Shown one piece after another: positions 1 to 8,472 of a stretch of DNA of 64,000 nt (its first letter is position 1; the number at the start of each line of letters is the position of its first letter). The notes beneath the pieces were generated by a model. It was not told the origin of the DNA. It did no database searches and saw nothing but the letters and a program-made list of their open reading frames with translations. The stretch is from Clostridia bacterium (lineage in GTDB: Bacteria > Bacillota > Clostridia > Oscillospirales > CAG-272), in contig JAFSSQ010000047.1 in assembly GCA_017450965.1 (NCBI GenBank), positions 1-64,000 of the forward strand, in the 5' to 3' direction. The translations under genes and the position numbers were made by a program.

Positions 1-2
1 CG

Positions 3-40
3 AAAAAAGAGGTCCGCGCCGAGGCGCGGACCTCTTTTTT
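3..40 (-). terminator. Rho-independent terminator of the DUF6323/DUF6179-type operon
   Basis: A 12-bp G+C-rich stem (9-20 with 23-34) has a 2-nt loop. A run of A at 3-8 reads as U6 on the minus strand, just past the stop of the minus-strand gene. T35-40 makes it usable from the plus strand too. Confidence 0.85.
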
Positions 41-53
41 CGTTTTCAGCCGT

Positions 54-1433
54 TCAGCCGATGATCTCCATCTGCGCGGCGGCGGCGGAAAGGGCTTTCT
101 GCTGCTCCGTCGGGAGGGCGGAGAGAAAGGCGGTCAGGGCCGCCGCGAGGCCGGTCTCCGCATCGGAAAACTCCTCGCCGTCGCCCTCCTCGCCCGCAAA
201 GATCCGGTAGCGTTTGCCGAGCGCGGCAAACTCGACCGGGCTGATCGAGGAGAGGATCGCGCCCGTTTCCGCGGCGCTGAGATCCGCGTCCTGCAAGAGC
301 GACTCCAGATCGGCGAGAGAACGGACCGAGCGGCGGATGAGCGCCAGTTTTTCTTCGGTTTTTTCGCTTTGCGCCAGTTTGTCGAGGAGCAGGCGGTATT
401 TTTTATCCTCCATCGGTTCGCCGAAGGAGAAGACGGCGGGCGCCGCCTCCTCGCGGCGCGGGGTAAGGAAGATCCGCTCGAGCGACCCCTTCTCCGCCTG
501 CGCGTACGCCGCGGCGGCGATCCGGCCCGTTTCCCCGGAAAAGTACGCGCGCGTCCGCGCGGGAAGGCGGCAGTCGTCAAAGACCGCCTCCGCGGCGCCG
601 CAGAAGAGCGCGATCGCCTTTTCCCGTCCCGCGCCGAGCAGTTTTTCCCGCAGGGCGCTCACGTCCTCCTCCGTCAGCGCGAGGGGATAGATCTTTTTAC
701 CGAGCAGGGCGCAGCCGCAGGCGGTCGTGAGCACCGGCTCGCAGAGGTTCATCGGCACGCGGGCGTAATCCCGGTGATAGGAGAGGAGGAGCTTATCCAC
801 CGTTTCACGGGAGAAGGAGCGCAGAAAAGCGTTCTCCTGTCCCAGCGCCTCGAGATACCCGAGGGCAAGCTCCACGCCCGCCGCCTCCCGCACCGGGCAA
901 AGCAGCGGATAAGAACCGGAAAAGTGCGCCTGATCGGCGGAAAACGCCGGCTCGTACAGGCGGAAAAAGCTCGGCAGCTCGGAGGAAACCGTCTCCGTCC
1001 AAAAGACGTTCGGGCTCTCAAAAAACCGCTCCTTCAGGCGGGCGTACAGGACGTGCGCGACGTTCGTTAGATTTTCCGCGCGTTTGACCCCGCGCTCCCA
1101 CAGGCGCTGCGGCTTCTCCGCGCGGAGCAGCTCCAGCGCGCCGTCCGCCGTCTCGCAGGTCTTGAGCGCAAGTCCGATGGAGTAGGAAAGCGAGGAGAGG
1201 ATCGCCTCCGCCGTCTCCGTGCGGACCGAGGTCGTCTCCGACCCGGCGTACCGTTCGAGCAGGCGGGCAAGGACCGCAAAGCAGTCGGCGCGCAGTCCTC
1301 CCGCTTCCTCCTCGTCCATCGCGCCGCAGGCAAGCGCCGCCTCCGCCAGCGCGGAGAGGCAGTCCTTCCCGCGAAGGACCCCGTCGTCGATCCGCGCGCC
1401 GCGCACGGGCGCTTCAGTCTTCCGGTCCGTCAT
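54..1433 (-). CDS. DUF6179-type protein of unknown function
   Basis: 459 aa, soluble, rich in Ala/Leu/Glu, with no signal peptide, membrane segment or catalytic motif that I can see. The sequence pattern and the partner gene fit the DUF6179 family of Clostridia, recognised from memory only. The start codon lies inside the 3' end of the upstream DUF6323-type gene (20-nt overlap), which implies translational coupling. The gene ends just before a strong terminator, so it is the last gene of a two-gene operon. Function unknown; the constant pairing suggests the two proteins act together. Confidence 0.65.
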   Translation of the reverse strand: MTDRKTEAPVRGARIDDGVLRGKDCLSALAEAALACGAMDEEEAGGLRADCFAVLARLLERYAGSETTSVRTETAEAILSSLSYSIGLALKTCETADGALELLRAEKPQRLWERGVKRAENLTNVAHVLYARLKERFFESPNVFWTETVSSELPSFFRLYEPAFSADQAHFSGSYPLLCPVREAAGVELALGYLEALGQENAFLRSFSRETVDKLLLSYHRDYARVPMNLCEPVLTTACGCALLGKKIYPLALTEEDVSALREKLLGAGREKAIALFCGAAEAVFDDCRLPARTRAYFSGETGRIAAAAYAQAEKGSLERIFLTPRREEAAPAVFSFGEPMEDKKYRLLLDKLAQSEKTEEKLALIRRSVRSLADLESLLQDADLSAAETGAILSSISPVEFAALGKRYRIFAGEEGDGEEFSDAETGLAAALTAFLSALPTEQQKALSAAAAQMEIIG

Positions 1434-1956
1434 CCGTCCACGCCCCTTCCTCGTCTTCCCCGCCGGAGAAATCGTCGTCCGTTACGTCGCGGCCGGAGGG
1501 GAGGTCCATCGCTTCCCCTTTCCGTCCTGCGCGCACGTCGCGCGCGAGCCGCTCCAGCTCGATCCCCGCAAGAAGATCCAGCGACCCGCGGCAGACCCCG
1601 TTATAGTATTTTTTCATATACGCGATCAGATCGTCGTCCCCGATCCGGTCGAGCGTTTCGTTTTTATAGGTATAAAAGAGGTCGAGCAGCTCGGCGACCG
1701 TGTCCGCAAACGTGGCGTTGTCCACGTAGGGCGAGTCCGCGAAGGCGCGCACGATCTTCTCCGGGATCCCTCCGCGGAACTCCGCGCGGCCGTTGGCCGC
1801 CAGCGCGTGGCGCCGGGCCTCGGCGATCGCCGCCGCCTGTTCGCGCGAGAGCGTCAGCGCGTGCTGTGAGAGCTCGCCGTTGAGCGCGAGGAGGTTTTCT
1901 TCCGTTTTGCGCAAAGAGAGCTCCCCGCTCCCGTACAGCGTCAAAAACCGTTCCAT
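1414..1956 (-). CDS. DUF6323-type protein of unknown function
   Basis: 180 aa. The open frame runs further upstream, but the start is placed at the ATG at 1956: AGGAAAGG-type ribosome-binding bases precede it and a minus promoter (2003-2031) lies just before it. The protein is helical, with a Tyr/Phe-rich middle and a very acidic Asp/Glu-rich C-terminus. The pattern fits the DUF6323 family (from memory), which travels with DUF6179. First gene of a two-gene operon, divergent from the P-type ATPase. No catalytic motif is visible. Confidence 0.65.
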   Translation of the reverse strand: MERFLTLYGSGELSLRKTEENLLALNGELSQHALTLSREQAAAIAEARRHALAANGRAEFRGGIPEKIVRAFADSPYVDNATFADTVAELLDLFYTYKNETLDRIGDDDLIAYMKKYYNGVCRGSLDLLAGIELERLARDVRAGRKGEAMDLPSGRDVTDDDFSGGEDEEGAWTDDGPED

Positions 1957-2002
1957 TTCCCCCGTTTCCTTTCCTGTTTCCCGTCCGGGAAAACCTGCGC
2001 AT

Positions 2003-2031
2003 AGTATACCACGAAATTGCGAACTTTTCCA
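2003..2031 (-). promoter_or_regulatory. Sigma-A type promoter for the DUF6323/DUF6179-type operon
   Basis: On the minus strand, TGGAAA is followed after 17 nt by TATACT. It sits about 45 nt upstream of the chosen start and back to back with the ATPase promoter. Confidence 0.6.
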
Positions 2032-2068
2032 CCGGTTTTTTTGAACGCTCCGTGAACGGAGAAAAGTC

Positions 2069-2097
2069 TTGACAAACCGACAAAAACGTGCTATAAT
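2069..2097 (+). promoter_or_regulatory. Consensus sigma-A promoter for the riboswitch and ATPase
   Basis: TTGACA (2069-2074), 17-nt spacer, TATAAT (2092-2097): a perfect consensus promoter. Transcription would begin near 2104, directly at the 5' side of the riboswitch. Confidence 0.9.
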
Positions 2098-2102
2098 CGC
2101 CT

Positions 2103-2200
2103 TGCATTGAGGGAGTAATTCCGCCGCAAGGCGAAGCCTACCGTCAAAACGGCCGCAAGGCCCGGGAAGCTTGTAAAGAATGAGACTCATACGGCGCCGC
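2103..2200 (+). ncRNA. yybP-ykoY family manganese riboswitch
   Basis: The leader shows the features of the yybP-ykoY aptamer: a 5' GGGAGTAA internal-loop strand after TTGA, a small hairpin (CGCC-GCAA-GGCG), a long arm opening with GTCAA and closed by GGCC-GCAA-GGCCCGG, and a 3' GAGAC strand whose flank (GAAT...CTCA) pairs back with TGAG...ATTC. The 3' P1 strand is shared with the following terminator, so ligand-bound aptamer and terminator exclude each other: an ON switch for Mn(II). Known members bind Mn(II) and sit before metal exporters, including P-type ATPases, as here. Confidence 0.85.
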
Positions 2201-2217
2201 CGTATGAGTCTCTTTTT
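2182..2217 (+). terminator. Riboswitch expression-platform terminator
   Basis: A perfect 14-bp stem (2182-2195 with 2199-2212, 3-nt loop) is followed by TTTTT. Its 5' arm begins with the GAGACTCA bases needed for riboswitch P1/L3, so metal binding should prevent it from forming. Confidence 0.88.
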
Positions 2218-2239
2218 CTCTCGGAAAGGAAGTGTTACG

Positions 2240-4876
2240 TTGGAAAAAGAATACGCGCGCGACGCAAAGGAGATCCTGCTGGAGCTGGAAACCTCCGAGG
2301 AAGGCCTCTCCGCCGCCGAGAGCGAAAAGCGCCGGGAGACCTACGGGGAAAACAAACTGCGCGAAGCGAAAAAGCCGGGGGTCCTCCGCCGCTTTTGGGA
2401 AGAGCTGAAAGACCCGATGCTCCTCATCCTGCTCGCGGCGGCTGCCGTGTCCGCCGTGACGAACGTCCTCGCGCACGAAAGTCTGACCGAGGTCTTCATC
2501 ATCCTCGTCGTCGTCTTCCTCAACGCCGTGCTCGGCGTCTTCCAGGAAAGCAAGGCGGAAGCGGCGATCGAGGCGCTGCAAACGATGACCGCCGCGACCT
2601 GCAAGGTCCTGCGGGACGGCAGACAGGTCGTTTTGCACTCGACCGAGCTCGTGCCGGGCGATATCGTCATCCTTGAAGCGGGCGACTCCGTCCCCGCGGA
2701 CGGGCGCCTGCTGGAGGCCGCCTCCCTGAAGATCGAGGAAGCCGCCCTCACCGGCGAGAGCGTGCCGGTCAACAAGGACGCCGCCGCGCTCCCCGACGGG
2801 GAGATCCCGCTCGGCGACCGGCGCAATATGTGCTATATGGGCTCCACCGTCGTCTACGGCCGCGGCAAAGCGGTCGTGACCCGTACCGGGATGGAGACCG
2901 AGATGGGCAAGATCGCCGGCGTGCTGGCGGCGACCGCCGAGGAGGAAACGCCCCTCCAGAAAAAGCTGAACGCCCTCGGCAAGACCCTCTCCTTTCTCGT
3001 GCTCGGGATCTGCGTTTTTATCTTCCTCTTCAATCTTGTCATCGGAAACGACTATTCGCTCCCGACCATCCTCAATACCTTTATGATCGCCGTTTCCCTC
3101 GCCGTTGCCGCGATCCCCGAGGGGCTCGCCACCGTCGTGACCGTTGTGCTCTCGATCGGCGTGACGAATATGAGCCGCAAAAACGCCGTGATCCGCCGCC
3201 TGACCGCCGTGGAAACGCTCGGCTGTACGCAGGTGATCTGCTCGGACAAGACCGGCACCCTCACGCAGAACAAGATGACGGTCGTGGAGCATACCGGGGA
3301 CACCCGGCTGCTCGCCGTCGCCATGGCGCTCTGCAACGACGCGGTCCTCAACCCCGAGACCGGGCGCGCCGAGGGCGAGCCGACCGAGGCGGCGCTGGTG
3401 AACTTTGCCGCCGAAAACGAGCTTCCGAAATATAAGCTGGAGCACGGGCGGCCCCGCGTGACCGAGGCGCCCTTCGACTCCTCCCGCAAAATGATGAGCA
3501 CCGTCCACCGGGACGGGAACGCCTACGTCCAGTACACCAAGGGCGCGCCGGACGAGGTCCTCAAGCGCTGCGCCTTCTATTACGAGGGCGGCAACCGCCT
3601 CCCTCTGACCGAGGAAAAGCGCGCCGCGATCCTCGCGGAAAACAAGCGGATGGCGGACAAGGCGCTGCGCGTGCTCGCCGCCGCGACCCGCGCGTGGGAC
3701 GGCGATCTGCCCGGCAGCAGCGAGCCGGACTTTCTTGAGAGGGATCTCTGCTGGATCGGGATGACCGGGATGATCGACCCCGTCCGCCCCGAGGTGAAGG
3801 CCGCGATCGAAGAATGCCGCGGCGCCGGCATCCGCCCCGTGATGATCACCGGCGACCACAAGGACACCGCCGTGGCGATCGCGCGGGAGCTGGGCATCAT
3901 CGCCGACCCCTCGCAGGCGCTGACCGGCGCGGAGCTTGATCTGATCTCCGAGGAGGAGCTTGCCGAGCGGATCGAGACCTTCGGCGTCTACGCGCGCGTC
4001 CAGCCGGAGCATAAGGTCCGCATCGTCAACGCCTGGCGCAAAAAAGGCTATATCACCGCGATGACAGGCGACGGCGTCAACGACGCTCCGTCGATCAAAT
4101 CCGCCGATATCGGCGTCGGCATGGGCATCACCGGGACCGACGTGACGAAGAACGTGGCGGATATGGTCCTCGCGGACGATAACTTTGCCACCATCGTCGG
4201 CGCGGTCGGCGAAGGGCGCAAGATATACGACAATATCCGCAAGGCGATCCAGTTCCTGCTCGCCTCCAATATGAGCGAGGTGCTCGGCGTCTTCTTCGCC
4301 ACCCTCCTCGGCTTTACCCTCTTAAAGCCGGTCCACCTGCTCTTTATCAACCTGATCACAGACTGCTTCCCCGCCCTCGCCCTCGGGATGGAAAAGGAGG
4401 AGCCGGACGTGATGACCCGCCCGCCCCGCGACGCAAAGGACGGCATCTTCTCCGGCGGCGTCGGCTTCGATATCGCCTATCAGGGGATCCTCATCACCCT
4501 GATCACCCTCGCCTCCTACCTTATCGGGCATTGCATCGAGGCGGGGCGTGTCGAGCTGCCCTCCGGCGTCTCCCCCGACGGGATGACGATGGCGTTCCTC
4601 ACGATGAATATGTGCGAGATCTTCCACAGCTTCAATATGCGCTCGCAGAGAAAGAGCGTCTTTACCCTCCAGGGCCACAATAAGATCCTTTGGGCGGCGA
4701 TGATCGGCAGCCTCCTCCTCGCCACCGCCGTCGTGGAGATCCCCTTCCTCGCCAACGCCTTCGGCTTCACCTCCGTCAGCCTCGTCGAGTACCTCGTCGC
4801 CCTCGGGCTCGCCTTCCTCGTCATCCCGATCGTGGAAGCGGTCAAAGCCATCCAGCGCGCGGTGAAGAAGAAATAA
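2240..4876 (+). CDS. P-type cation-transporting ATPase (Ca/Mn exporter type, P2A)
   Basis: 878 aa from a TTG start at 2240, preceded by GGAAAGGAAG. An in-frame ATG at 2180 lies inside the riboswitch/terminator and is rejected. Visible: actuator TGES (171-174), phosphorylated Asp336 in DKTGTLT, hinge TGDGVND (609-615) and about ten membrane helices. M4 carries IPEGL and M6 NLITD, the SERCA/PMR1-type ion-site residues, and M5 carries an acidic residue in SNMSE. The family pumps Ca(II) or Mn(II) out of the cytoplasm; the Mn riboswitch favours manganese export. Monocistronic, with a 3'-UTR motif and terminator after the stop. Substrate is inferred. Confidence 0.9.
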   Translation: MEKEYARDAKEILLELETSEEGLSAAESEKRRETYGENKLREAKKPGVLRRFWEELKDPMLLILLAAAAVSAVTNVLAHESLTEVFIILVVVFLNAVLGVFQESKAEAAIEALQTMTAATCKVLRDGRQVVLHSTELVPGDIVILEAGDSVPADGRLLEAASLKIEEAALTGESVPVNKDAAALPDGEIPLGDRRNMCYMGSTVVYGRGKAVVTRTGMETEMGKIAGVLAATAEEETPLQKKLNALGKTLSFLVLGICVFIFLFNLVIGNDYSLPTILNTFMIAVSLAVAAIPEGLATVVTVVLSIGVTNMSRKNAVIRRLTAVETLGCTQVICSDKTGTLTQNKMTVVEHTGDTRLLAVAMALCNDAVLNPETGRAEGEPTEAALVNFAAENELPKYKLEHGRPRVTEAPFDSSRKMMSTVHRDGNAYVQYTKGAPDEVLKRCAFYYEGGNRLPLTEEKRAAILAENKRMADKALRVLAAATRAWDGDLPGSSEPDFLERDLCWIGMTGMIDPVRPEVKAAIEECRGAGIRPVMITGDHKDTAVAIARELGIIADPSQALTGAELDLISEEELAERIETFGVYARVQPEHKVRIVNAWRKKGYITAMTGDGVNDAPSIKSADIGVGMGITGTDVTKNVADMVLADDNFATIVGAVGEGRKIYDNIRKAIQFLLASNMSEVLGVFFATLLGFTLLKPVHLLFINLITDCFPALALGMEKEEPDVMTRPPRDAKDGIFSGGVGFDIAYQGILITLITLASYLIGHCIEAGRVELPSGVSPDGMTMAFLTMNMCEIFHSFNMRSQRKSVFTLQGHNKILWAAMIGSLLLATAVVEIPFLANAFGFTSVSLVEYLVALGLAFLVIPIVEAVKAIQRAVKKK

Positions 4877-4885
4877 GAGGAACGC

Positions 4886-4922
4886 TCTTCCTTTTCTGAA
4901 GAAAAGGAAGCGAAAAGACTTT
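4886..4922 (+). repeat. 3'-UTR palindromic motif, copy 1 (after the ATPase)
   Basis: This 37-nt element starts 9 nt after the ATPase stop. It has an 11-bp palindrome (CTTCCTTTTCT, GA loop, AGAAAAGGAAG) followed by GCGAAAAGACTTT. Near-identical copies lie after alaS (5273-5309) and after the esterase gene (52654-52690). A terminator begins 42 nt further on. Confidence 0.85.
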
Positions 4923-4964
4923 TCAAAAAGGAAAGAACAGAGAGCGAATATAGCGAACAGTACC

Positions 4965-4994
4965 AAAAAGCCGGTCGAAAACGACCGGCTTTTT
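4965..4994 (+). terminator. Terminator of the P-type ATPase gene
   Basis: AAAAAGCCGGTCG, AAAA loop, CGACCGGCTTTTT. Symmetric, so it may work in both directions. Nearly identical to the alaS terminator at 5201-5230. Confidence 0.9.
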
Positions 4995-5200
4995 GCTTGA
5001 GCGGAAAAACCGAGGCCGCAAAGAGAGCGCCGTTTCAGCCGCGCGCTCCCCGCGGCGGGTGAAGGAGTAGGCGGGCGGATGGTCGGGATTACAGAAAAAA
5101 ACAAAGGCAGAAAGGCAACGTCGATAAACTCCTTCCACCGCGAAGCGGTCCCCCTCCCTCAGGAGGGAGGCTGACGGGAACCCCGCCGCCTTTTCCAAGC
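4995..5200. other. Intergenic stretch between two convergent terminators
   Basis: No gene is visible. The region holds a compact structured block: CCGC-GAA-GCGG (5138-5148) followed directly by a CCTCCCT/AGGGAGG stem (5153-5170). It resembles short hairpin repeats scattered in gut Clostridia (an impression, not checked). No second copy occurs in this window. Confidence 0.45.
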
Positions 5201-5230
5201 AAAAAGCCGGTCGCTTTCGACCGGCTTTTT
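5201..5230 (-). terminator. alaS: Terminator of alaS
   Basis: AAAAAGCCGGTCG, 4-nt loop, CGACCGGCTTTTT. Same stem as the ATPase terminator, differing only in the loop. It lies 42 nt past the 3'-UTR motif of alaS. Confidence 0.88.
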
Positions 5231-5272
5231 GGGAACGGGAGCGGATGTTCGCTCCTTATTCTTCTGTTTCGG

Positions 5273-5309
5273 AAAGTCTTTTCGCTTCCGTTTCTGAAGA
5301 AAAGGAAGA
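5273..5309 (-). repeat. 3'-UTR palindromic motif, copy 2 (after alaS)
   Basis: Same 37-nt element as copy 1, on the minus strand, starting 9 nt after the alaS stop. The loop is TC rather than GA, and one stem position is mismatched (AGAAACGGAAG). Confidence 0.85.
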
Positions 5310-5318
5310 CTTTTTTTC

Positions 5319-7946
5319 TTACTTCACCATCCCGGCGAGAGTCTGCTCGGCGGCGGCGAGGGCTTCGTCGATACGGGAGAGGTCTTTGCCGCCCGCCATA
5401 GCGGAATCGGGACGGCCTCCGCCGTTGCCGCCGCAGAGGACGGCGGCCGCCTTGCAGAGGGCGCCGGCGTTGGCGCCGTGTTTGACGGCGTCCGGGCCGC
5501 AGGCGGCGGCGAAGTTGAGTTTGCCGTCGTTTACCGCGGCGAAGAGGGCGACGGTATCCGGCTGCTCCGCCTTGATCTTATCGCAGAGGAGACGGGCGGA
5601 TTCCGGCTTCATCTCGAGTTTGGCGGCGAGGAAGAAGACGGGGCCGATCTGCTTTTTGTTTTTCAGCACGTCGTCCAGTTTGGCGGCGGAGAGTTTTTCG
5701 TTCGCGGCGTCGAGGGCGCGGCGCAGCTCCTTCATCTCCTCCCGGAGGGAGAGGACGCGGCGCGGCAGCTCGGCGACGGTGTTCGCCTTGAGTTCCTTTG
5801 CCGTTTCGGTAAGGATCTTTTCGCGCCCGGCGATCTCGGAGAGAACGCCGAGGCCGGTGGTCCCCTCGATCCGGCGGACGCCGGCGGCGACCGACGACTC
5901 GGAGAGGATGAGGAAGAGTCCCGCTTTGGCGGTGTTATCGAGGTGGGTGCCGCCGCAGAGCTCGGCGGAGAAATCCCCGGCCTTCACGAGGCGGACGACC
6001 TTGCCGTACTTTTCCCCGAAGAGCGCCATCGCGCCCAGTTTTTTGGCGCTTTCCAGATCCGTTTCGGTCGTGACGACCGGCTCGCCGCGCAGGATCTCCG
6101 CGTTGACGAGCTCTTCCGTTTCGGCGAGTTCCTCCGGCGTGACCGGCTGGAAGTGGGTGAAGTCGAAGCGGACGCGGCGATCGTCCACGTAGGAGCCGGC
6201 CTGCTCGACGTGGGAGCCGAGCACGCGGCGGAGCGCCGCCTGGAGAAGATGGCAGGCGGTGTGGTTGCGGGCGATGGCGGCGCGGCGGTCGGCGTCCGCT
6301 TCCAGCGTGAGCGTATCGCCCACGGCGAGCGTGCCGGAGACCGCGCGGCAGAGGTGCAGCCAGACGCCGTCGATCTTTTTGGTATCGAGGACCTCGGCGG
6401 TGAAGTTATGGTTATGGACGCGGCCGGTATCCCCGACCTGTCCGCCGCTTTCGGCGTAGAAGGGGGTACGGTCGAGCACGAGGGTAAACTCCCCGTCCGT
6501 TACGCGCTCGCGCGCTTCGTCCTCGGCGCGCAGCGCAAGGACCTTCCCCTCGCCGGAGGTGCCGGCGTAGCCGGTAAACTCCGTTTTGGGGAGCTCCGCG
6601 AGGAAGGTCTTCGACTGGTTGCTCCAGCCGCCGATATCGGCGCGGGCCGCGCGGGCGCGGTCGCGCTGTTCCTTCATTCTCTTTTCAAAGCCCTCCTCGT
6701 CCACCGAGAGACCCGCGTCCGCGGCGATCTCGCGGGTGATGTCCACGGGGAAGCCGAACGCGTCGTGCAGCTCAAAGACCCCGTCGGGGGAGAGGACGGT
6801 CTCGCCCTTTTCCTTTGCCTCGGCGATCAGGGAGGAGAGGATCGCCATGCCGGAGTCGATCTTCGCGTCGAAGCGCTCCTCCTCCACGGAGAGGACCTTT
6901 TTGATATAGTCGCGGCGCTCGGCAAGTTCCGGGTACGCGCCCTCGTTCTGCTCGATGGCGACCTCGCAGAGATCGGAGAGGAAGGCGCGCCTTATCCCGA
7001 GCAGTCTGCCGTGGCGGGCGGCGCGGCGGATGATGCGCCGGAGAACGTACCCTCTGCCTTCGTTGGAGGGGAGGATCCCGTCGCTGATCATGAACATCGC
7101 GCCGCGGATATGATCGGTAATGACGCGGATGGAGACGTCGTTTTTATGGTCCGCGCCGTAGCTCTTGCCGGCGTAGGCGCAGACGGTATCGAGGATCCGG
7201 CGGACGGTATCGACCTCAAAGAGGTTGTCCACCCCCTGCAGAACGCACGCCAGCCGCTCCAGCCCCATGCCGGTATCGATATTCTTCTGTTTGAGCTCGG
7301 TATAGTTGCCTTTGCCGTCGTTGTTATACTGGGAGAAGACGTTGTTCCAGATCTCCATGTAGCGGTCGCAGTCGCAGCCGGGCTTGCAGTCCGGCTTGCC
7401 GCAGCCGTACTTCTCCCCGCGGTCGAAGTAGATCTCCGAGCAGGGGCCGCAGGGGCCGGAGCCGTGCTCCCAGAAGTTGTCCTCCCGGCCGAGGCGGACG
7501 ACCTTTTCCGCGGGAACGCCGACGTCCTGCGTCCAGATCGCAAAGGCCTCCTCGTCGTTTTCAAAGATCGAGGGGTAGAGCAGCTCTTCCGGGATCTCGA
7601 GCCATTTGGTGAGGAACTCCCACGCCCACGGGATCGCCTCTTTTTTGAAATAATCGCCGAAGGAGAAATTGCCGAGCATCTCAAAATAGGTGCCGTGGCG
7701 GGCGGTGATCCCGACGCGCTCGATATCCGGCGTGCGGATGCAGCGCTGGCAGGTGGTCACCCGGCGGCGCGGCGGCTCCTCCTCGCCGGTAAAGAACTTT
7801 TTCATCGGCGCCATACCGGAGTTGATGAGCAGCAGGCTGTTGTCGTTTTGCGGGACGAGGGGAAAGCTGGGCAGGCGAAGGTGCCCCTTCGACTCAAAGA
7901 AGGAGAGGTACTTTTCGCGCACTTCATTCAAGGACATCCATCTCAT
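5319..7946 (-). CDS. alaS: Alanyl-tRNA synthetase
   Basis: 875 aa, the usual bacterial length. Charges tRNA-Ala. The class II catalytic core begins with the ESKGH...NDNSLLLINSGMAPMKKFF stretch. The editing domain has the zinc ligands HTACH and CGGTH (FSAELCGGTHLDN), and a C-terminal DHHA1-like region follows a coiled-coil segment. Start at 7946 because AAGGAAG lies 8 nt upstream; an alternative Met four codons in has no better site. Third gene of the yajC operon. No T-box leader is seen. Its 3' UTR carries the shared 37-nt motif. Confidence 0.97.
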   Translation of the reverse strand: MRWMSLNEVREKYLSFFESKGHLRLPSFPLVPQNDNSLLLINSGMAPMKKFFTGEEEPPRRRVTTCQRCIRTPDIERVGITARHGTYFEMLGNFSFGDYFKKEAIPWAWEFLTKWLEIPEELLYPSIFENDEEAFAIWTQDVGVPAEKVVRLGREDNFWEHGSGPCGPCSEIYFDRGEKYGCGKPDCKPGCDCDRYMEIWNNVFSQYNNDGKGNYTELKQKNIDTGMGLERLACVLQGVDNLFEVDTVRRILDTVCAYAGKSYGADHKNDVSIRVITDHIRGAMFMISDGILPSNEGRGYVLRRIIRRAARHGRLLGIRRAFLSDLCEVAIEQNEGAYPELAERRDYIKKVLSVEEERFDAKIDSGMAILSSLIAEAKEKGETVLSPDGVFELHDAFGFPVDITREIAADAGLSVDEEGFEKRMKEQRDRARAARADIGGWSNQSKTFLAELPKTEFTGYAGTSGEGKVLALRAEDEARERVTDGEFTLVLDRTPFYAESGGQVGDTGRVHNHNFTAEVLDTKKIDGVWLHLCRAVSGTLAVGDTLTLEADADRRAAIARNHTACHLLQAALRRVLGSHVEQAGSYVDDRRVRFDFTHFQPVTPEELAETEELVNAEILRGEPVVTTETDLESAKKLGAMALFGEKYGKVVRLVKAGDFSAELCGGTHLDNTAKAGLFLILSESSVAAGVRRIEGTTGLGVLSEIAGREKILTETAKELKANTVAELPRRVLSLREEMKELRRALDAANEKLSAAKLDDVLKNKKQIGPVFFLAAKLEMKPESARLLCDKIKAEQPDTVALFAAVNDGKLNFAAACGPDAVKHGANAGALCKAAAVLCGGNGGGRPDSAMAGGKDLSRIDEALAAAEQTLAGMVK

Positions 7947-7976
7947 AGCGGTTTACTTCCTTTATCAGAACATCTG

Positions 7977-8411
7977 TTAAAATCTGCGGGAGGAGCGTTT
8001 GCGCTTCGGCTTGAGGGTGAAAAGACGGGCAAAGAGGAGAGAAAGCAGGAGAAACGCGGCGTACCCCGGAAGCGCTCCCGCCGAAAAGAGGGACAGGCAG
8101 AGAGAAAGGATCAAGAACAGCAAAACAAAACAGGCGGAGACCGCCAGCGCGGCGAAAAGCGGCCTCTCCGGACAGAACCGTACCGAAAAGAAGCCGCACG
8201 CGGCGGCGCCGAACAGAAGCGACGCGCCCGCCGCGAGGATCGCGAGGCGCGCGGGATCCGCCGTCCGGCAGATGACCGCCGAGGAAAGCAGGAGAAAGAG
8301 AAGGAGGGAGAGCAGCGTGAACGCCGCCGCCTTGAGAAGACAAAGCCAGACCCCCGTTCCCCCTTTGCCGTGCCCGCCGCGTCCCGCGCGGGTCTGTTTT
8401 GCTTGTTTCAT
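7977..8411 (-). CDS. Small membrane protein, TIGR04086-like
   Basis: 144 aa. A basic N-terminus is followed by four strongly hydrophobic segments (about 22-45, 55-75, 82-108, 112-130) and a very basic tail rich in Lys/Arg. Size, topology and position directly downstream of yajC match the TIGR04086 putative membrane proteins of Clostridia. The ATG follows GGAGGGG closely. Function unknown; linkage to yajC hints at membrane protein export, which is inference only. Confidence 0.7.
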   Translation of the reverse strand: MKQAKQTRAGRGGHGKGGTGVWLCLLKAAAFTLLSLLLFLLLSSAVICRTADPARLAILAAGASLLFGAAACGFFSVRFCPERPLFAALAVSACFVLLFLILSLCLSLFSAGALPGYAAFLLLSLLFARLFTLKPKRKRSSRRF

Positions 8412-8472
8412 AACCCCTCCGAAAAACCGTTCGTTTCAGAACAGGGTATGAAAAAGCGGAACGGAATATGTC

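Noticed and set aside
2180..2239. Longer N-terminus for the P-type ATPase (ATG at 2180)
   Set aside because: The ATG is inside the riboswitch terminator stem; the TTG at 2240 has a proper ribosome-binding site.
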